Assembly (NCBI RefSeq): GCF_963678635.1 | Contig: NC_087067.1 | Span: forward strand, 19,233,018-19,297,017 | Origin: Symsagittifera roscoffensis | Taxonomy: Eukaryota > Xenacoelomorpha > Acoela > Convolutidae | Length of the DNA: 64,000 bases | Direction: 5' to 3' | Part shown: positions 33,149 to 43,607 of the stretch, piece after piece | Position numbering within the stretch: the first letter of the stretch is position 1 | Layout of the letters: each line of letters opens with the position of its first letter | The notes under the pieces: model-generated | Seen by the model: only the letters and a program-made list of their open reading frames with translations | The model's database searches: none | Told to the model about the DNA's origin: nothing | Program-made: the position numbers and the translations under genes

Positions 33149-33464
33149 GTGTACTACTTCTGTGGCGATTGTTACAATTATTATAATGGTTACTATTCCT
33201 GTGTGGTGATTGGGAATAATTTCTATAACGATTATTATAACTTGAATGTCAATTTTGTGAATTATTTCGTGATCTGTTTTGATAATTATTGTTTGGTCTG
33301 TTATAGTATGATCTATTATATGAGTTATTCCTTGATCAATTGTTCGGGTAATTCTGGTTTCGGTTGTTTGAATAACTTCTATTCCGATTATTGGAGTAGT
33401 TTCTATTTCTATTGTATGATGAGTTTCGTGATTGATTGTTTGGATAGTAATTATTTCTTGATTA
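33149..33464 (-). pseudogene. E2 gag-pol linker, Asn/Arg/Ser/Tyr-rich, with three stops
   Basis: Gag and pol share one frame. The linker is a repetitive SRNN/YNRN sequence, likely RNA-binding nucleocapsid tail. It contains TAA at 33462-33464, TGA at 33336-33338 and TGA at 33249-33251. Each could arise by a single C-to-T change from CAA or CGA, codons abundant in this repeat. Confidence 0.65.
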
Positions 33465-35807
33465 GGAATTAGATCTAGAAACAAATTGTGTTGTATTTGA
33501 ATTTGATCTGGAGTAGTTATTTCGACTAATTGGTCTATTGTAATGATTTTGTGATGAATTTTGTGTATTTTTTCGTTCTGGTGATCTTCCTCTATAACTT
33601 GAGTTATATGGTGATTGATTTCTCGTGTAGTTGGTATTGTTCGGTAGTGGTTTTCCTGAACTGTTGTTGCTATATACATTTTTGTTCGGTAGATTTTGAT
33701 CTTTTTTCATGTACTGATAGAATGATTTATTTGGTTCCTTATATTTTTGAGGTTTGTTTTGATTGTCCTGTTGTTTTTGTCTACATTCAGAAATACTATG
33801 TCCGTATCGTCGGCAATAATTACACCATTTTTTGAAAGATGGTTTGCCTTTAAAGTTTGGGTGTTTTTCATAAATATTGAGTATTTCAGTGATTTTTTCA
33901 ACGAGGTCTGTGTCTGAATCCTGTATATTATTGATATTTGTGGTATTTGTTTCAATTCGGTTAACATATTGTAATTTCAGATTTTCTGTTTCTTCAAGTT
34001 TCATTGTGATTTCTGCTTGCTCTAGTTTGTCTACTAGTTTTCGAAAATCTAAATCGGGCTCTCGAATTGAGGAGGGATGGGATGCTCTCTTTTTTATTGC
34101 TATTTTCCTTAATTGAGGTGTTAAGGTCATCATTAAGATTTCTGTCATTTTTGTGTTTTTGTAGTCGTGTGTATTTAGTGAGTATGCTTTTCGAACTAAT
34201 GTTTCAATACGTACTGCTAATTGTTTGATGGTTTCATTTGGTAATCTGCGAATTTCATTACATAAAACTCTTTGTTGTTGTTTGTTTCTTTCGGAGTCAA
34301 ACATTTTTGAAAATTCTTGTGTAAATCTCTTCCAATTTGATTTTATTTCTATAGGCAATACTGAAAACCATTTTTGGGCTGCGCCGTCTAGGGTTGTCTG
34401 TATCAACGCTGTGCGTCGATGTATCCAATTTTGATGTAGTGGCGTATTAATTGGTTCAGGTCCTATATTTAAAATTAAATTTGCTGTTACTGCATTTAAA
34501 TAATCTTCTACAGAATATTCAGGGTCTGTTCCTGTGAATACCATTAATGGTTTGTTTGATGTTATTGATGATCCACCCATAAGGTATGGATTCATTGTCA
34601 TTTGTAATGATTCTGCTGCATTTGGCATTTGTGAAAAATTAGAAAGTTGATTTTTTGTTATTTCGTGTTGTTGAAGATAATATGGAAGTGGTATTTCATT
34701 TTGCATTTGTGTTGGTTGATAATAGTGTGTAATCATTGGGTTTTGTGGCTGAATTGGTTGAAAAGATTGTGTATTAATTAGGTTTTGCATTTGTATTGGT
34801 TGTTGATTTTGTGTATCTATCTGGTGTGGAGAAAAATTTCTATGCTGTGTATATGGTTTCTGCATTCCTTGTCCGTGATATTCTTGGGTATATGGTGCAA
34901 ATATATCTGGTTGTAAATGATCATCATCAGAGGATAGGTAATCCGTTTGATGAGGTGTTTGTTTTTTATTTTTATTCTGTTGAAAGAATGGGTAATTTTC
35001 ACTATAATCCTGTGGAGGATGTGGATTAGCCTGAAAATTTACTGAATTGGTTGTTGCCATTGGATTATTCCAATATCGAGATCTGATTTGGTTATTATTA
35101 TTATTTCGTGGAGGATAGATTGTTTTTGATGAATGTGTATAATTATAATTATGTTCCGCAAAATTGTTTCTTGTGAATGTTTTGCGTGTTTTCGACGGTA
35201 TTGTCATGGGTCTATATGTTTGGTAATCCATTTGTGAATATTTTGGAGCAACCGAAGGTTTAACGGTTGACTGTAATGTTACCTGTGCTAGTGAAGTGTT
35301 TGTATTTCTTGGTGTTGTTAAATTTGGACGTATTGGTGAAATACTTTGTTGTGTAGTTGTCGTTGTTTGTACAATTTCTTCATTTATGAAGTGTGATGGT
35401 GTTTGAATATCTTGTTGAGTGAGGTTCCTAGTTCCATTAAGGTTTTCATTGTGTATGACGGTCGAGTTTAAGCTGTTATTTCGCGTATCGGGTAAAAATG
35501 TATTGTAGTTTAATGGTGTTGCATCAATTGTTAATGGTACTACTCTTACATAATCTCTGGTATAAGATATTGTACTTTTTGCTTGACTTGCAATTGATTG
35601 TGGGATATTTATAAATGCATAATGAGACCATTCGGGGTCCCAAACGTAGTCTGACTGTTCTGTGATGGCGGTATCATCGTTTGAATTTTGAGGTCTGAAA
35701 TTTTTTCTTGCTTGTGAAATTAAATCTATATTATGTGTGAAATAATCTATTATAAACCATGCCAAAATTTTTTTGTAAGTCATGTTTTGTATGTTGTGAA
35801 ACATCAT
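33462..35807 (-). CDS. E2 gag polyprotein (781 aa)
   Basis: The N-terminal third is Thr/Asn/Gln-rich, with a repeated section of QPIQ/QPTQMQN words (about residues 330-380). The central part is a retrotransposon gag capsid domain (FTGTDPEYSVEDYLNAV, LDGAAQKWFSVLP, NWKRFTQEFSKMF, QRVLCNEIRRL, about residues 415-560). A zinc knuckle CNYCRRYGHSISEC lies at about 660-675. The C-terminal tail is Ser/Asn/Arg-rich. It forms the virus-like particle and binds element RNA. The first Met at 35807 is the earliest in the frame after the upstream ORF; no splice signal was needed to open it. Confidence 0.85.
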   Translation of the reverse strand: MMFHNIQNMTYKKILAWFIIDYFTHNIDLISQARKNFRPQNSNDDTAITEQSDYVWDPEWSHYAFINIPQSIASQAKSTISYTRDYVRVVPLTIDATPLNYNTFLPDTRNNSLNSTVIHNENLNGTRNLTQQDIQTPSHFINEEIVQTTTTTQQSISPIRPNLTTPRNTNTSLAQVTLQSTVKPSVAPKYSQMDYQTYRPMTIPSKTRKTFTRNNFAEHNYNYTHSSKTIYPPRNNNNNQIRSRYWNNPMATTNSVNFQANPHPPQDYSENYPFFQQNKNKKQTPHQTDYLSSDDDHLQPDIFAPYTQEYHGQGMQKPYTQHRNFSPHQIDTQNQQPIQMQNLINTQSFQPIQPQNPMITHYYQPTQMQNEIPLPYYLQQHEITKNQLSNFSQMPNAAESLQMTMNPYLMGGSSITSNKPLMVFTGTDPEYSVEDYLNAVTANLILNIGPEPINTPLHQNWIHRRTALIQTTLDGAAQKWFSVLPIEIKSNWKRFTQEFSKMFDSERNKQQQRVLCNEIRRLPNETIKQLAVRIETLVRKAYSLNTHDYKNTKMTEILMMTLTPQLRKIAIKKRASHPSSIREPDLDFRKLVDKLEQAEITMKLEETENLKLQYVNRIETNTTNINNIQDSDTDLVEKITEILNIYEKHPNFKGKPSFKKWCNYCRRYGHSISECRQKQQDNQNKPQKYKEPNKSFYQYMKKDQNLPNKNVYSNNSSGKPLPNNTNYTRNQSPYNSSYRGRSPERKNTQNSSQNHYNRPISRNNYSRSNSNTTQFVSRSNS

Positions 35808-35940
35808 CTTTAGTGAAATTTTCTTTAATTATATGTAGAAAAGTTGAAATTAGTGTGATTTCATGTCGTACCTTTATATGTTTGGATGTCTCTGTCGGTG
35901 AGACATTTGGGATTGGAATTTCGTTCTCTAATATTGAGAT

Positions 35941-36357
35941 TTAACTATATATTATGGCAAAAACTTCATTAGTGAATATGGAGTTTGCTCTTTGTGAGTT
36001 ATGATATTGTATGCTTTTTATGTATTCTGAGAATACTTTTGAAAATTCTAAATCAAGGTCGTCAGTTTGAATTACACATTTGCGGTGATTCGGGTTTGGT
36101 GAGGTTAATTCTATGGTGTAGATTCCGTAGTGTTGTGTCAAATTACATATATCTTTCAGATAGTGATCAATAATTTGTCTTTTGATTTTTACATCGGGGA
36201 ACTCTGCTGTACATGGGCTGACTCCGGGTTCAAATAAATTTAGTAGTAAATTCTTGCAAAGTATATGCTGTCCTCTATCAGTGGGTGCATCTACGAGGAA
36301 GGGGAAGATATCGTCATCATCTGGACTATCTTCACTTGGAGTGTGTGTTTGGCTCAT
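35941..36357 (-). CDS. E2 pre-gag ORF 2 (138 aa, acidic)
   Basis: Begins MSQTHTPSEDSPDDDDIFPF. An acidic N-terminus is followed by a compact segment with three cysteines (KNLLLNLFEPGVSPCTAEF, HYGIYTIELTS, RKCVIQTDDLDLEF). It overlaps the previous ORF by 26 bases in another phase and ends about 130 bases before gag. It is not recognised. Genes placed before gag are not usual in Ty3/Gypsy elements. Confidence 0.5.
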   Translation of the reverse strand: MSQTHTPSEDSPDDDDIFPFLVDAPTDRGQHILCKNLLLNLFEPGVSPCTAEFPDVKIKRQIIDHYLKDICNLTQHYGIYTIELTSPNPNHRKCVIQTDDLDLEFSKVFSEYIKSIQYHNSQRANSIFTNEVFAIIYS

Positions 36358-36799
36358 TTTTTCGTTTAATGACTGTTAATAGGTAATTATCGATGTGTCT
36401 AATTGGTTGATTCCAGTTGTATAAATGTACTGGTTTGTGTTTATATTGCTTTTTTATTCGTCTTTTTCCTCTTTTTGATGAATTTGATGTTGTTTCTGAG
36501 TCAGAAAAATATAATTGATCGTGTATGGGGCAATTTTTATCTATAAATTCTTTTAATTTATAGAGTTCGTCTAAATTGCTGACTTCTGATTCTGAGAATG
36601 CGTTTCTATTTTTGGAAAATCTTTTTCGTGTTATTTGTCTTTGTTTAGTTATTATTTTTCTTTTTAGTGTTTGTCGTTTTGTTCTAATATATCCAACTGT
36701 TTGTGTGTGAGGTGTGATTACAAGGTCGTATTTTTTGTTATCTATTTCACAGTTGTGCAAAACGATTGTTTGTTTGTTTCCTAGATTTTTAAATGACAT
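36332..36799 (-). CDS. E2 pre-gag ORF 1 (155 aa, basic)
   Basis: Begins MSFKNLGNKQTIVLHNCEID. It has a strongly basic stretch (KRQTLKRKIITKQRQITRKR, about residues 40-60), which could bind nucleic acid or direct nuclear import, then an acidic Ser-rich piece (SDSETTSNSSKRGKRRIKK), and ends in a conserved-looking aromatic segment. First ORF downstream of the leader. Function unknown; a regulatory RNA-binding protein is a guess from charge alone. Confidence 0.5.
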   Translation of the reverse strand: MSFKNLGNKQTIVLHNCEIDNKKYDLVITPHTQTVGYIRTKRQTLKRKIITKQRQITRKRFSKNRNAFSESEVSNLDELYKLKEFIDKNCPIHDQLYFSDSETTSNSSKRGKRRIKKQYKHKPVHLYNWNQPIRHIDNYLLTVIKRKNEPNTHSK

Positions 36800-38030
36800 A
36801 AGGTTTAGGATGACGGATGCAAAAAGTTGTTAGATGAATTCTATTTTCTTAAATTGTTAGTCCTTACGATTTTTTGGTTAGCTTAACCTGGGTCTATTTG
36901 TTCAGGGTTGGAGAGAAAAGTAATTCGATTCCGAAGAATGATTTTTACTTTCTCGTGGCTAGTATAAGCTAAGGTGTTAACTTACTTAATCTTACTTAGG
37001 GGTAGTGATTGTGTTCAAGGGTTGGAGAATAGTAAATCGATCCACAAGGTTCAGGTATAATTAGAACGCGAGTAGTTCGTTCGATACTATTTTAAACATA
37101 CTAAGTCTATGATATATCCTGGGTCTTGATAAGAGGAGGGTTCAAGTGAAGGATGAATAACCGAAGTTCTTCACTGTTTATCCTAATTTGAATGGTTAGT
37201 TTTGTTGAAAAATTTCTATTAGTCTTGGGTTTTGCGAAAGGGTTGGATAGTGAATCGACGTTTGAGGTCGTTAGACACTAACTAAGTGGGTGGGGGAGAA
37301 CAAAATTGTTCTTTTTGATCCAAGGAGAGGCCTTGATGATCAAGTTTTAAAATTTAATTAAATAGAAAATGAATTAAGATCCAAGGATAAGCCTTGATGA
37401 TCTGATTTTAAAATTAAGTGAATTTAAGTTTAAAATGGTTTAAATTTGTTTAAGAAAAGATTTAGTGTTTTAATGATATTAGTGAGCTTATGATTGCTGT
37501 AATGTTTTAGGTGATGAAGCTGAGACAACTGATGATTTTATGATTACTAACAGTTTATTGTCATGCTACTAATTTTTATTTTGATTTTCAATAAATATTT
37601 TCCAAACATGTTTTATATAATACTGCAGAATTTTAGGAAAACGATCTGAGATATTTTTATCAATCGTTATTGTATATTAATATTTTGTTTAGCGCCTGAA
37701 ATGAGCATGAAGATTGACTTCAAGATTTAAGTTTGCAAATGAAAATCTAAATTCATTGCTAATAAAATTCTAAATATAAAAGTTTGTGTTGGCTTTTGCC
37801 GTACTATCATATAACTATTTGGTAAGTTTCTATTTTGTCGTATGTCGTCTCTGGTTCGAGTTCTTCTTCCAATTCCGGGTAGTTCTCTTATCGTTCGGAA
37901 TATTGGCTTTGATCTATTGAGTCGTAGAGACATTTCGATTACATTATCGTCGTATAACATTTTAAAAATGTTTTGTCTAAATTCTAATCTATTTTTGGTT
38001 AATTCTAAGCTATTAAGGTCTTGTTCGAGA
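36800..38030 (-). other. E2 5' leader
   Basis: A noncoding 1.2 kb. It contains a repeated plus-strand word GGGTTGGA followed by AGTAA/AGTGAATCGA at about 36904, 37019 and 37238, and two near-identical hairpins (37317-37341 and 37378-37402). A packaging or translation-control role is possible for these but not shown. Confidence 0.5.
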
Positions 38031-38045
38031 CTTATGGTCGCACCA
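38031..38045 (-). promoter_or_regulatory. E2 putative primer-binding site
   Basis: On the element strand TGGTGCGACCATAAG starts two bases after the 5' LTR, the expected place for tRNA priming. The matching tRNA would end in GGUCGCACCA; I cannot name it. Confidence 0.5.
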
Positions 38046-38047
38046 GA

Positions 38048-38458
38048 TGAGTTATAACCGAGGTGGTTAACTCATAGAGTAATTTCGGATAGGGTACACA
38101 GTCTGCTCTCTCACGCTATCTTATTTTCGGCCGAATAGATTCGTGCAACTTCTTAGTCTAATACCGATCCTAATCTTACTCTTATACTATCTAGTCTCAG
38201 GGTGTTTAACTAGTCTCTGCTAGGCTCAATAGATCTAGGGTATACTGGTTTCTTGCGGTTGCTGAAGTCTTCTTGGAGAGTCAACTAATTTCTAAGTTAA
38301 ATTCAAATCTCTCTGGTGCTGAAATTACAAGTAATTCCAGCACTTACAAATAAGTGGGTTGTTAGTTAGATGGATCATGATTGGTTAATATTAAATACTT
38401 TACAGTGGTAAATAATCTAATTTATCCAATCATAAAATGTAGTTTAGATCAGGTTCCA
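38048..38458 (-). repeat. E2 5' LTR
   Basis: 411 bp, TG/CA ends, paired with 19589-19998. Confidence 0.92.
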
Positions 38459-38643
38459 ACTGATTTTTTGTTAAAAAAATCAAAAAAAAATTTCAGAGTT
38501 CTGATCTAGAGTTATTTCATTGCTTTTCCGATGATACAAATTATCAGAACGCTTTATTTTGAAAATTTAGCAAGTATGATTCTACGAACAAGCAAAAATG
38601 CGATAGTCGTTGTGAAATTGTTTCAGAATGTTCCTATCGCAGT

Positions 38644-41345
38644 CTTAATTGTTCATAGAGTCTACTGTAACTGATTCTCTCATGACAGCTAACAGCATTG
38701 CTGGTCGAGTTTTTGAATGATTGAATGAATATTCACTAAAAATCAACGCTGGAAAATTTTTTCTATCAACTGTTTTGATCCCAGGGGTTGAAAGGGTTCA
38801 TGAATGAGTCCAATTTATATGATTAACAAACTTATTAGTTTCGGCTTCATTTTTGATGAACATCTCAGCATGATTGCTCAGATAAACTCAATCACTTTGA
38901 CCTGTTAATGTCATTTGAAATGATTTCGTTTTTTTAAGGATGTATTGTCGCACGAGCTCGTTTCTCATTATTTTAATAGATTATACTAAGGTATCTGCCA
39001 GAGCGATTCAGTAAAACGTCAAACTGTTTAATCGATAAGAGCTGAATTGATGTTGAATTTTCCTTTTCGTTGTCATCTCAAACCACTGTTTTTGTTATCC
39101 TGCATTGATTACGCATTAGATAGAACAATGCCTTTTTTGTTAAAAAAAAACATTTTGTCATCCTACAGCTTGAAAACCTAGTTTTTCAAATAAAAAATTC
39201 AAAAAACAAACTCAAACTTTTGAACTTCAAAAGCTAACTTTGGTTGAGTAAAACTGTAGTGAAGTGAAAAAAAAGTACGTCTGAAGCGGCAAACGTGCTA
39301 ACAAAGAACGTATTCTATGTTGAACTCAGGTTTCTACACCTCGCGTGGAGCAAAGCCAGTAGCAGCGATGATAGTATCGACAGATGAAGCTTTCAACAAA
39401 TCTGTTCATTTTGTGTTTGAAGATGCAACAGGAAGGTTGTCATGAAACCAAATATCGGTCTCGAGCTTAATACTGTGAGAACTTATTACTTGATCATGAT
39501 GCCCGGGACTGGCTGAGAACTATTCCAAGGAAGAAATTGTCACATCTTGTTCATACCAATTGAATTCGCATAAGTCATTTGCAATTTTGAACAAAGAATT
39601 CTCCATCAATCGGTAACAACACGCATCAGATCTATAATCATATTTTGAACAAGAACCTGAATGCAATTTTCATTATTGTTTCTTAATTAAAAAGCAGCAA
39701 TTTGGGCAAATTGTTTTGTCCTTCAAGCTGATTCAATTTCGTCTTTTTTTTTCTACAAAAACGTAAGAAATGTTTTCAATGGAGATGAACTGCTGATTAT
39801 TTACATTCTAATCTAGTTTTGACAGCTTTCGGCTCTTCAAAACACAGCTAAAAAAAATTCTTCGTCTAATCTGAAGCTGTTCCTTTTATTTCTTTTTAGC
39901 TCATCAGCCACCAAATGGAAATTTGCAGCAGTTTATTGAATCTATTGAAACAAAGTTTGCCATTAGTTTTATATCTAAAAAATTTTGTCTTAATTGTCGT
40001 AGAGTCTACTGTAACTGATTCTCTCATAACAGCTAACAGCATTGCTGGTCGAGTTTTTGAATGCTTGAGTGAAAATTCACTAAACATCAACGCTGGAAAA
40101 TTTTTTCTATCAGAGTGTAAGAGATCAACTGTTTCGACCCCAGGGGTTGCAAAAAATTCATGAATGAGTCCAATTTATTTGATTAACAAAACTTATTCGT
40201 TTCGGCTTCTTTTTTGATGAACATCTCAGCATGATTGCTCAGATGAACTGAATCACTTTGACCTGTTAATGTCATTTGAAATGATTTCGTTTTTAAGGAT
40301 GTATTGTCGCACGAGCTCGTTTCTCATTATTTTAATAGATTATACTACGGTATCTGCTAGAGCGATTCAGTAAAACCTCAAACTGTTTAATCGATAAGAG
40401 TTAAATTTATGTTGAACTTTCCTTTTCGTTGTCATCTCAAACCACTGTTTTTGTTATCCTGCATTGATTACGCATTAGATAGAACAATGCCTTTTTTCTT
40501 TAAAAAACATTTGGTCATCCTACAGCTTGAAAACCTAGTTTTTCAAAAAAAAAAATTTCAAAAACAAACTCAAACTTTTGAACTTCAAAAGCTAACTTTG
40601 GTTGAGTAAAACTGAAGTGAAGTGAAAAAAAGTACGCCTGAAGCGGCAAACGTGCTAACAAAGAACGTATTTTATGTTGAACTCAGGTTTCTACACCTCG
40701 CGTGGAGCAAAGCCAATAGCAGCGATGATAGTATCGACAGATGAAGCTTTCAACAAATCTGTTCATTTTGTGTTTGAAGTTGCAACAGGGAGGTTGTCAT
40801 GAAACCAAATATCGGTCCCGAGCTTAATACTGTGAGAACTTATTGCTTGATCATGACGCCCGGGACTGGCTGAGAACTATTCCAAGGAAGAAATTGTCAC
40901 ATCTTGTTCATACAAATTGAATTCGCATAAGTCATTTGCAATTTTGAACATAGATTTCTCCATCAATTGGTAACAACACGCATCAGATCTCTAATCACAT
41001 TTTGAACGAGAACCTGAATGCAATTTTCATTATTTTTTCTTAAGTAAAAAGCAACAATTTGGGCAAGTTGTTTTGTCCTTCAAGCTGATTCAATTTAGTC
41101 TTTTTTTTCTACAAAAACGTAAGAAATGTTTTCAATGGAGATGAACTGCTGATTATTTAACATACTAATCTAGTTTTGACAGCTTTCGGCTCATCAAAAC
41201 ACAGCTAGAAAAAAATTCTTCGTCTAACCTGAAGCTGTTCCTTTTATTTTTTTTTAGCTCATCAGCCACCAAATGGAAATTTGCAGCAGTTCAGTGAATC
41301 TATTGAAACAAGGTTTTCCATTAGTTTTATATCTAATAATTTTTG
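38644..41345 (+). repeat. Direct tandem duplication of a 1.35 kb unit
   Basis: Copy A (about 38644-39987) and copy B (about 39988-41345) match throughout with few substitutions and small indels, e.g. AGAGTCTACTGTAACTGATT at 38657 and 40001, and TCATCAGCCACCAAATGG at 39901 and 41259 (end of each unit). No frame is kept open across both copies and I see no protein signature. It lies 185 bp from the E2 5' LTR. Confidence 0.85.
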
Positions 41346-42519
41346 GCTCTCTGACTTGACTGTTAGCCTAGATTCAATTGCTGAGTGAAGTACCAAAAAG
41401 AAGTTTTTTCGCAAGTAGTAAATTTGGAAATAATTTTTTTTTAAATAAAAATGTGGCAGACACACAACCTTGGACCTACAATTGATATGGCCTTCTGCAA
41501 TAAGGAAGTTTCTGCCGATGAGCTAATGGCCTTCTCATGCCCTCAGCGAACGTTAGCTTGTTGCGTATCAGGAAGTACAATGTTTTTAATCCTATTACAC
41601 TACATAAAATCTTTTCGAACTTGAACCTGAAAAGCAGCTATAAAACACAAATTTTTTTACTGAGACAATTAAACGGTCTGTGAACGCTCTTACCTGCTTT
41701 TTTTTTCAATGGAAATTTTTTCTAGTGTAAATTTTAAATTGATAGAATGCTTTTGGAAAGAACTAATGTCAAAGCTGAAGTTGTTTCAACCTCTCCATCA
41801 GTTCATTTAGTTCTTCAGTAGAAAAATCGAACGAGTGAAAAACTATTTTCCGACCTACTTCACTCTTGTGCACGTTCAGACTCGGCAAGCCCAGTCTGTT
41901 TTTGTTCGCTTGTGAAACTCCAGAGAACTTAACAAGAAAGTTTACTGAACCAATCTTTTGCAGTTTTCCGTTCAGCTATAGACTTCAAGAAAATGATGCA
42001 CCTGATGATTCCATTTCTCTTGATTTTTTAAAATTAAAAACAGCTTTGTGTCCGGTCTTTTGCCATTGAAGAGATAAAAAATTGACGGCCTATCACAAAT
42101 GTAAGGTTCCATTCCTCTCGAAGGTTTCTGAGAAACTATCGAAAATCATACAGTACCTGAAAAATATGAACCTGTTTGCTAACAGGCGATATGACTGATG
42201 CAATTTTCCTTCAACAAAAACTGTTCTCCTCCACGTTTCCATCTTTTTTTGTTCGCTCAAACAATTGACGTTTGATTTTTACTGTGTATTTGTCAGCTGC
42301 TTTTGACACACTTTTTCACGACAACCAACGCTTCTCAGTTTTCAAAGCGTACGATGGGTTTCATCAGATTGCAAAAACTAGATGAAAACATGACAATGAC
42401 TAAGGAACAAGGCCAGAAAGTGTCAGTTGAAAAAAATGTTTCACATTTTCAGTTTGTATATATATCCAGGCTCAGGCGTATTCTGAAACAACTTCACAAG
42501 GATCATCACATTTTTTTGT
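41346..42519. other. Intergenic, no gene seen
   Basis: Short frames only. It has scattered weak resemblance to the 1.35 kb unit but nothing alignable by eye over long distance. Confidence 0.4.
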
Positions 42520-42905
42520 TTTTAGAGTGTACTGTTACTGAATCTCTGATGACAGCCTTTATCATTAGGGTCGAGTATTCGAATGACTGAATGAACGTTC
42601 ACCCTAAACCATTGCTGGAAAAATCTTCTGTTAGAGTTCAGTTGTTTCGGCACCAGGGAAAAAAAGAGTTCGCGAACGAACCCATCGCATTATCATCAAA
42701 AATCACGTTTTGCTTCGTTTTTGATGACCATCACATCAAATAAATTCAGATACCTGGACCTGCTATTGCGCACAAGTTTATTTTATCATTACTGTGGCAA
42801 ACTGTATTCATCATTATTGTGATAAATTGTACAATGGTATCTACGAGAGCGATTAGCAAAACTTCAACGTTAATAGACTAATTAAGAACAACTAGAATTT
42901 TGTTG
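42520..42905 (+). repeat. Diverged partial third copy of the 1.35 kb unit
   Basis: Parallel landmarks in order: GAGTGTACTGTTACTGAATC, GGTCGAGTATTCGAATGA, TTGTTTCGGCACCAGGG, ATGGTATCTACGAGAGCGAT. Clearly older than copies A and B. Confidence 0.6.
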
Positions 42906-43020
42906 ACCGTGTCAGGACATTTGTGTCCCAGACATTTATGTCCCGGCAAAAACAGTCCAAAATGCAAAAAGTATCCAAGACATTTGGTTCCCAGACAAAA
43001 TTGTCCCAAAACTGTCCGGG
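42905..43020 (+). repeat. Short repeats of GGACATTT / TGTCCC
   Basis: The word GACATTTGTGTCCCAGACAT and variants (TTTATGTCCCGG, AAATTGTCCC, ACTGTCCGGG) recur about six times in 115 bp, partly as inverted pairs. It may be the end of a small transposon. Confidence 0.45.
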
Positions 43021-43276
43021 CTATTGCCACACTTGTTAATGACCGGATTAATTTGATAAGCTCTCAATAGGAAGGATTAAATCGATAAGGCCACGCAACT
43101 GAGCAATTACACCAGAAATTACTTTGCGCAGCATATTAGAGACAAAATTAACTCAGGACTCAAACCATTTACACATACCTACACAATTATCGCTCGATTG
43201 ATAATGCTGCTGTGACATCACTGCATGATATCATGCATTCTTATGCTATAATAAATTACATAATAAACCTTGTTAA

Positions 43277-43607
43277 TGAGATGAAGTTTATACATTTATA
43301 TTTATTTAACTATGTAAGTATTGATGGTAATTGATACCAATCATTAGAGAGATTTAGACCGAGATTCTAATCAATTGGGTAGACTTGAACAGAATAAAAT
43401 ATTATATCATGCTCTATCTTGCGCTGATTGACTAGTGATATTCCAGAAGTTAAGATAAGTCTTAACCGCTCGAGACATATAACTTATGAATTAAAAACAA
43501 TAACACTTGATAGCCAGTAGCACTAATTACCTTTCGAACAGCTCGTAACAATTAAAATAAACGACGATATAGCTGTCCACAGCCATCCGAAGGGACACTA
43601 TATCACA
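43277..43607 (+). repeat. E3 5' LTR
   Basis: TGAGATGAAG to TATATCACA. It lacks about 27 bp present in the 3' LTR (around GAACCGAATCCTGCG), a small deletion. Confidence 0.85.

Larger units (their letters stand above)
19589..38458 (-). mobile_element. E2: giant retrovirus-like LTR element (18.9 kb)
   Basis: The LTRs at 19589-19998 and 38048-38458 are about 97 % identical by eye. A 4-bp target duplication ACTG lies at 19585-19588 and 38459-38462. The order on the minus strand is leader, two small ORFs, gag, protease-RT, RNase H-integrase, two hydrophobic mini-ORFs, an ATG-less ORF, an envelope-like glycoprotein frame, a further large ORF and a 3' noncoding part. Protease, RT and DDE integrase place it in the Ty3/Gypsy-related group. 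It is well preserved, but gag-pol, envelope and the last ORF each contain stops or a frameshift. Typical animal Ty3/Gypsy elements are 5-10 kb, so this is unusually long. Confidence 0.93.

Noticed and set aside
33149..33472. Plus-strand Tyr/Asn/Cys-rich ORF
   Set aside because: It is the mirror of the repetitive Asn/Arg codons of the E2 gag-pol linker and has no independent support.
33050..33679. Minus-strand Ile/Thr/His-rich 209-codon ORF
   Set aside because: Out-of-phase reading of the same low-complexity linker. Gag and pol share another frame that links the two domains.
37317..37402. CRISPR-like repeats
   Set aside because: Only two hairpins, in a retroelement leader of a eukaryotic genome. 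No array of regular repeats exists in the window.
39896..40163. ORFs within the 1.35 kb tandem unit
   Set aside because: Frames are not kept between copies A, B and the diverged copy.
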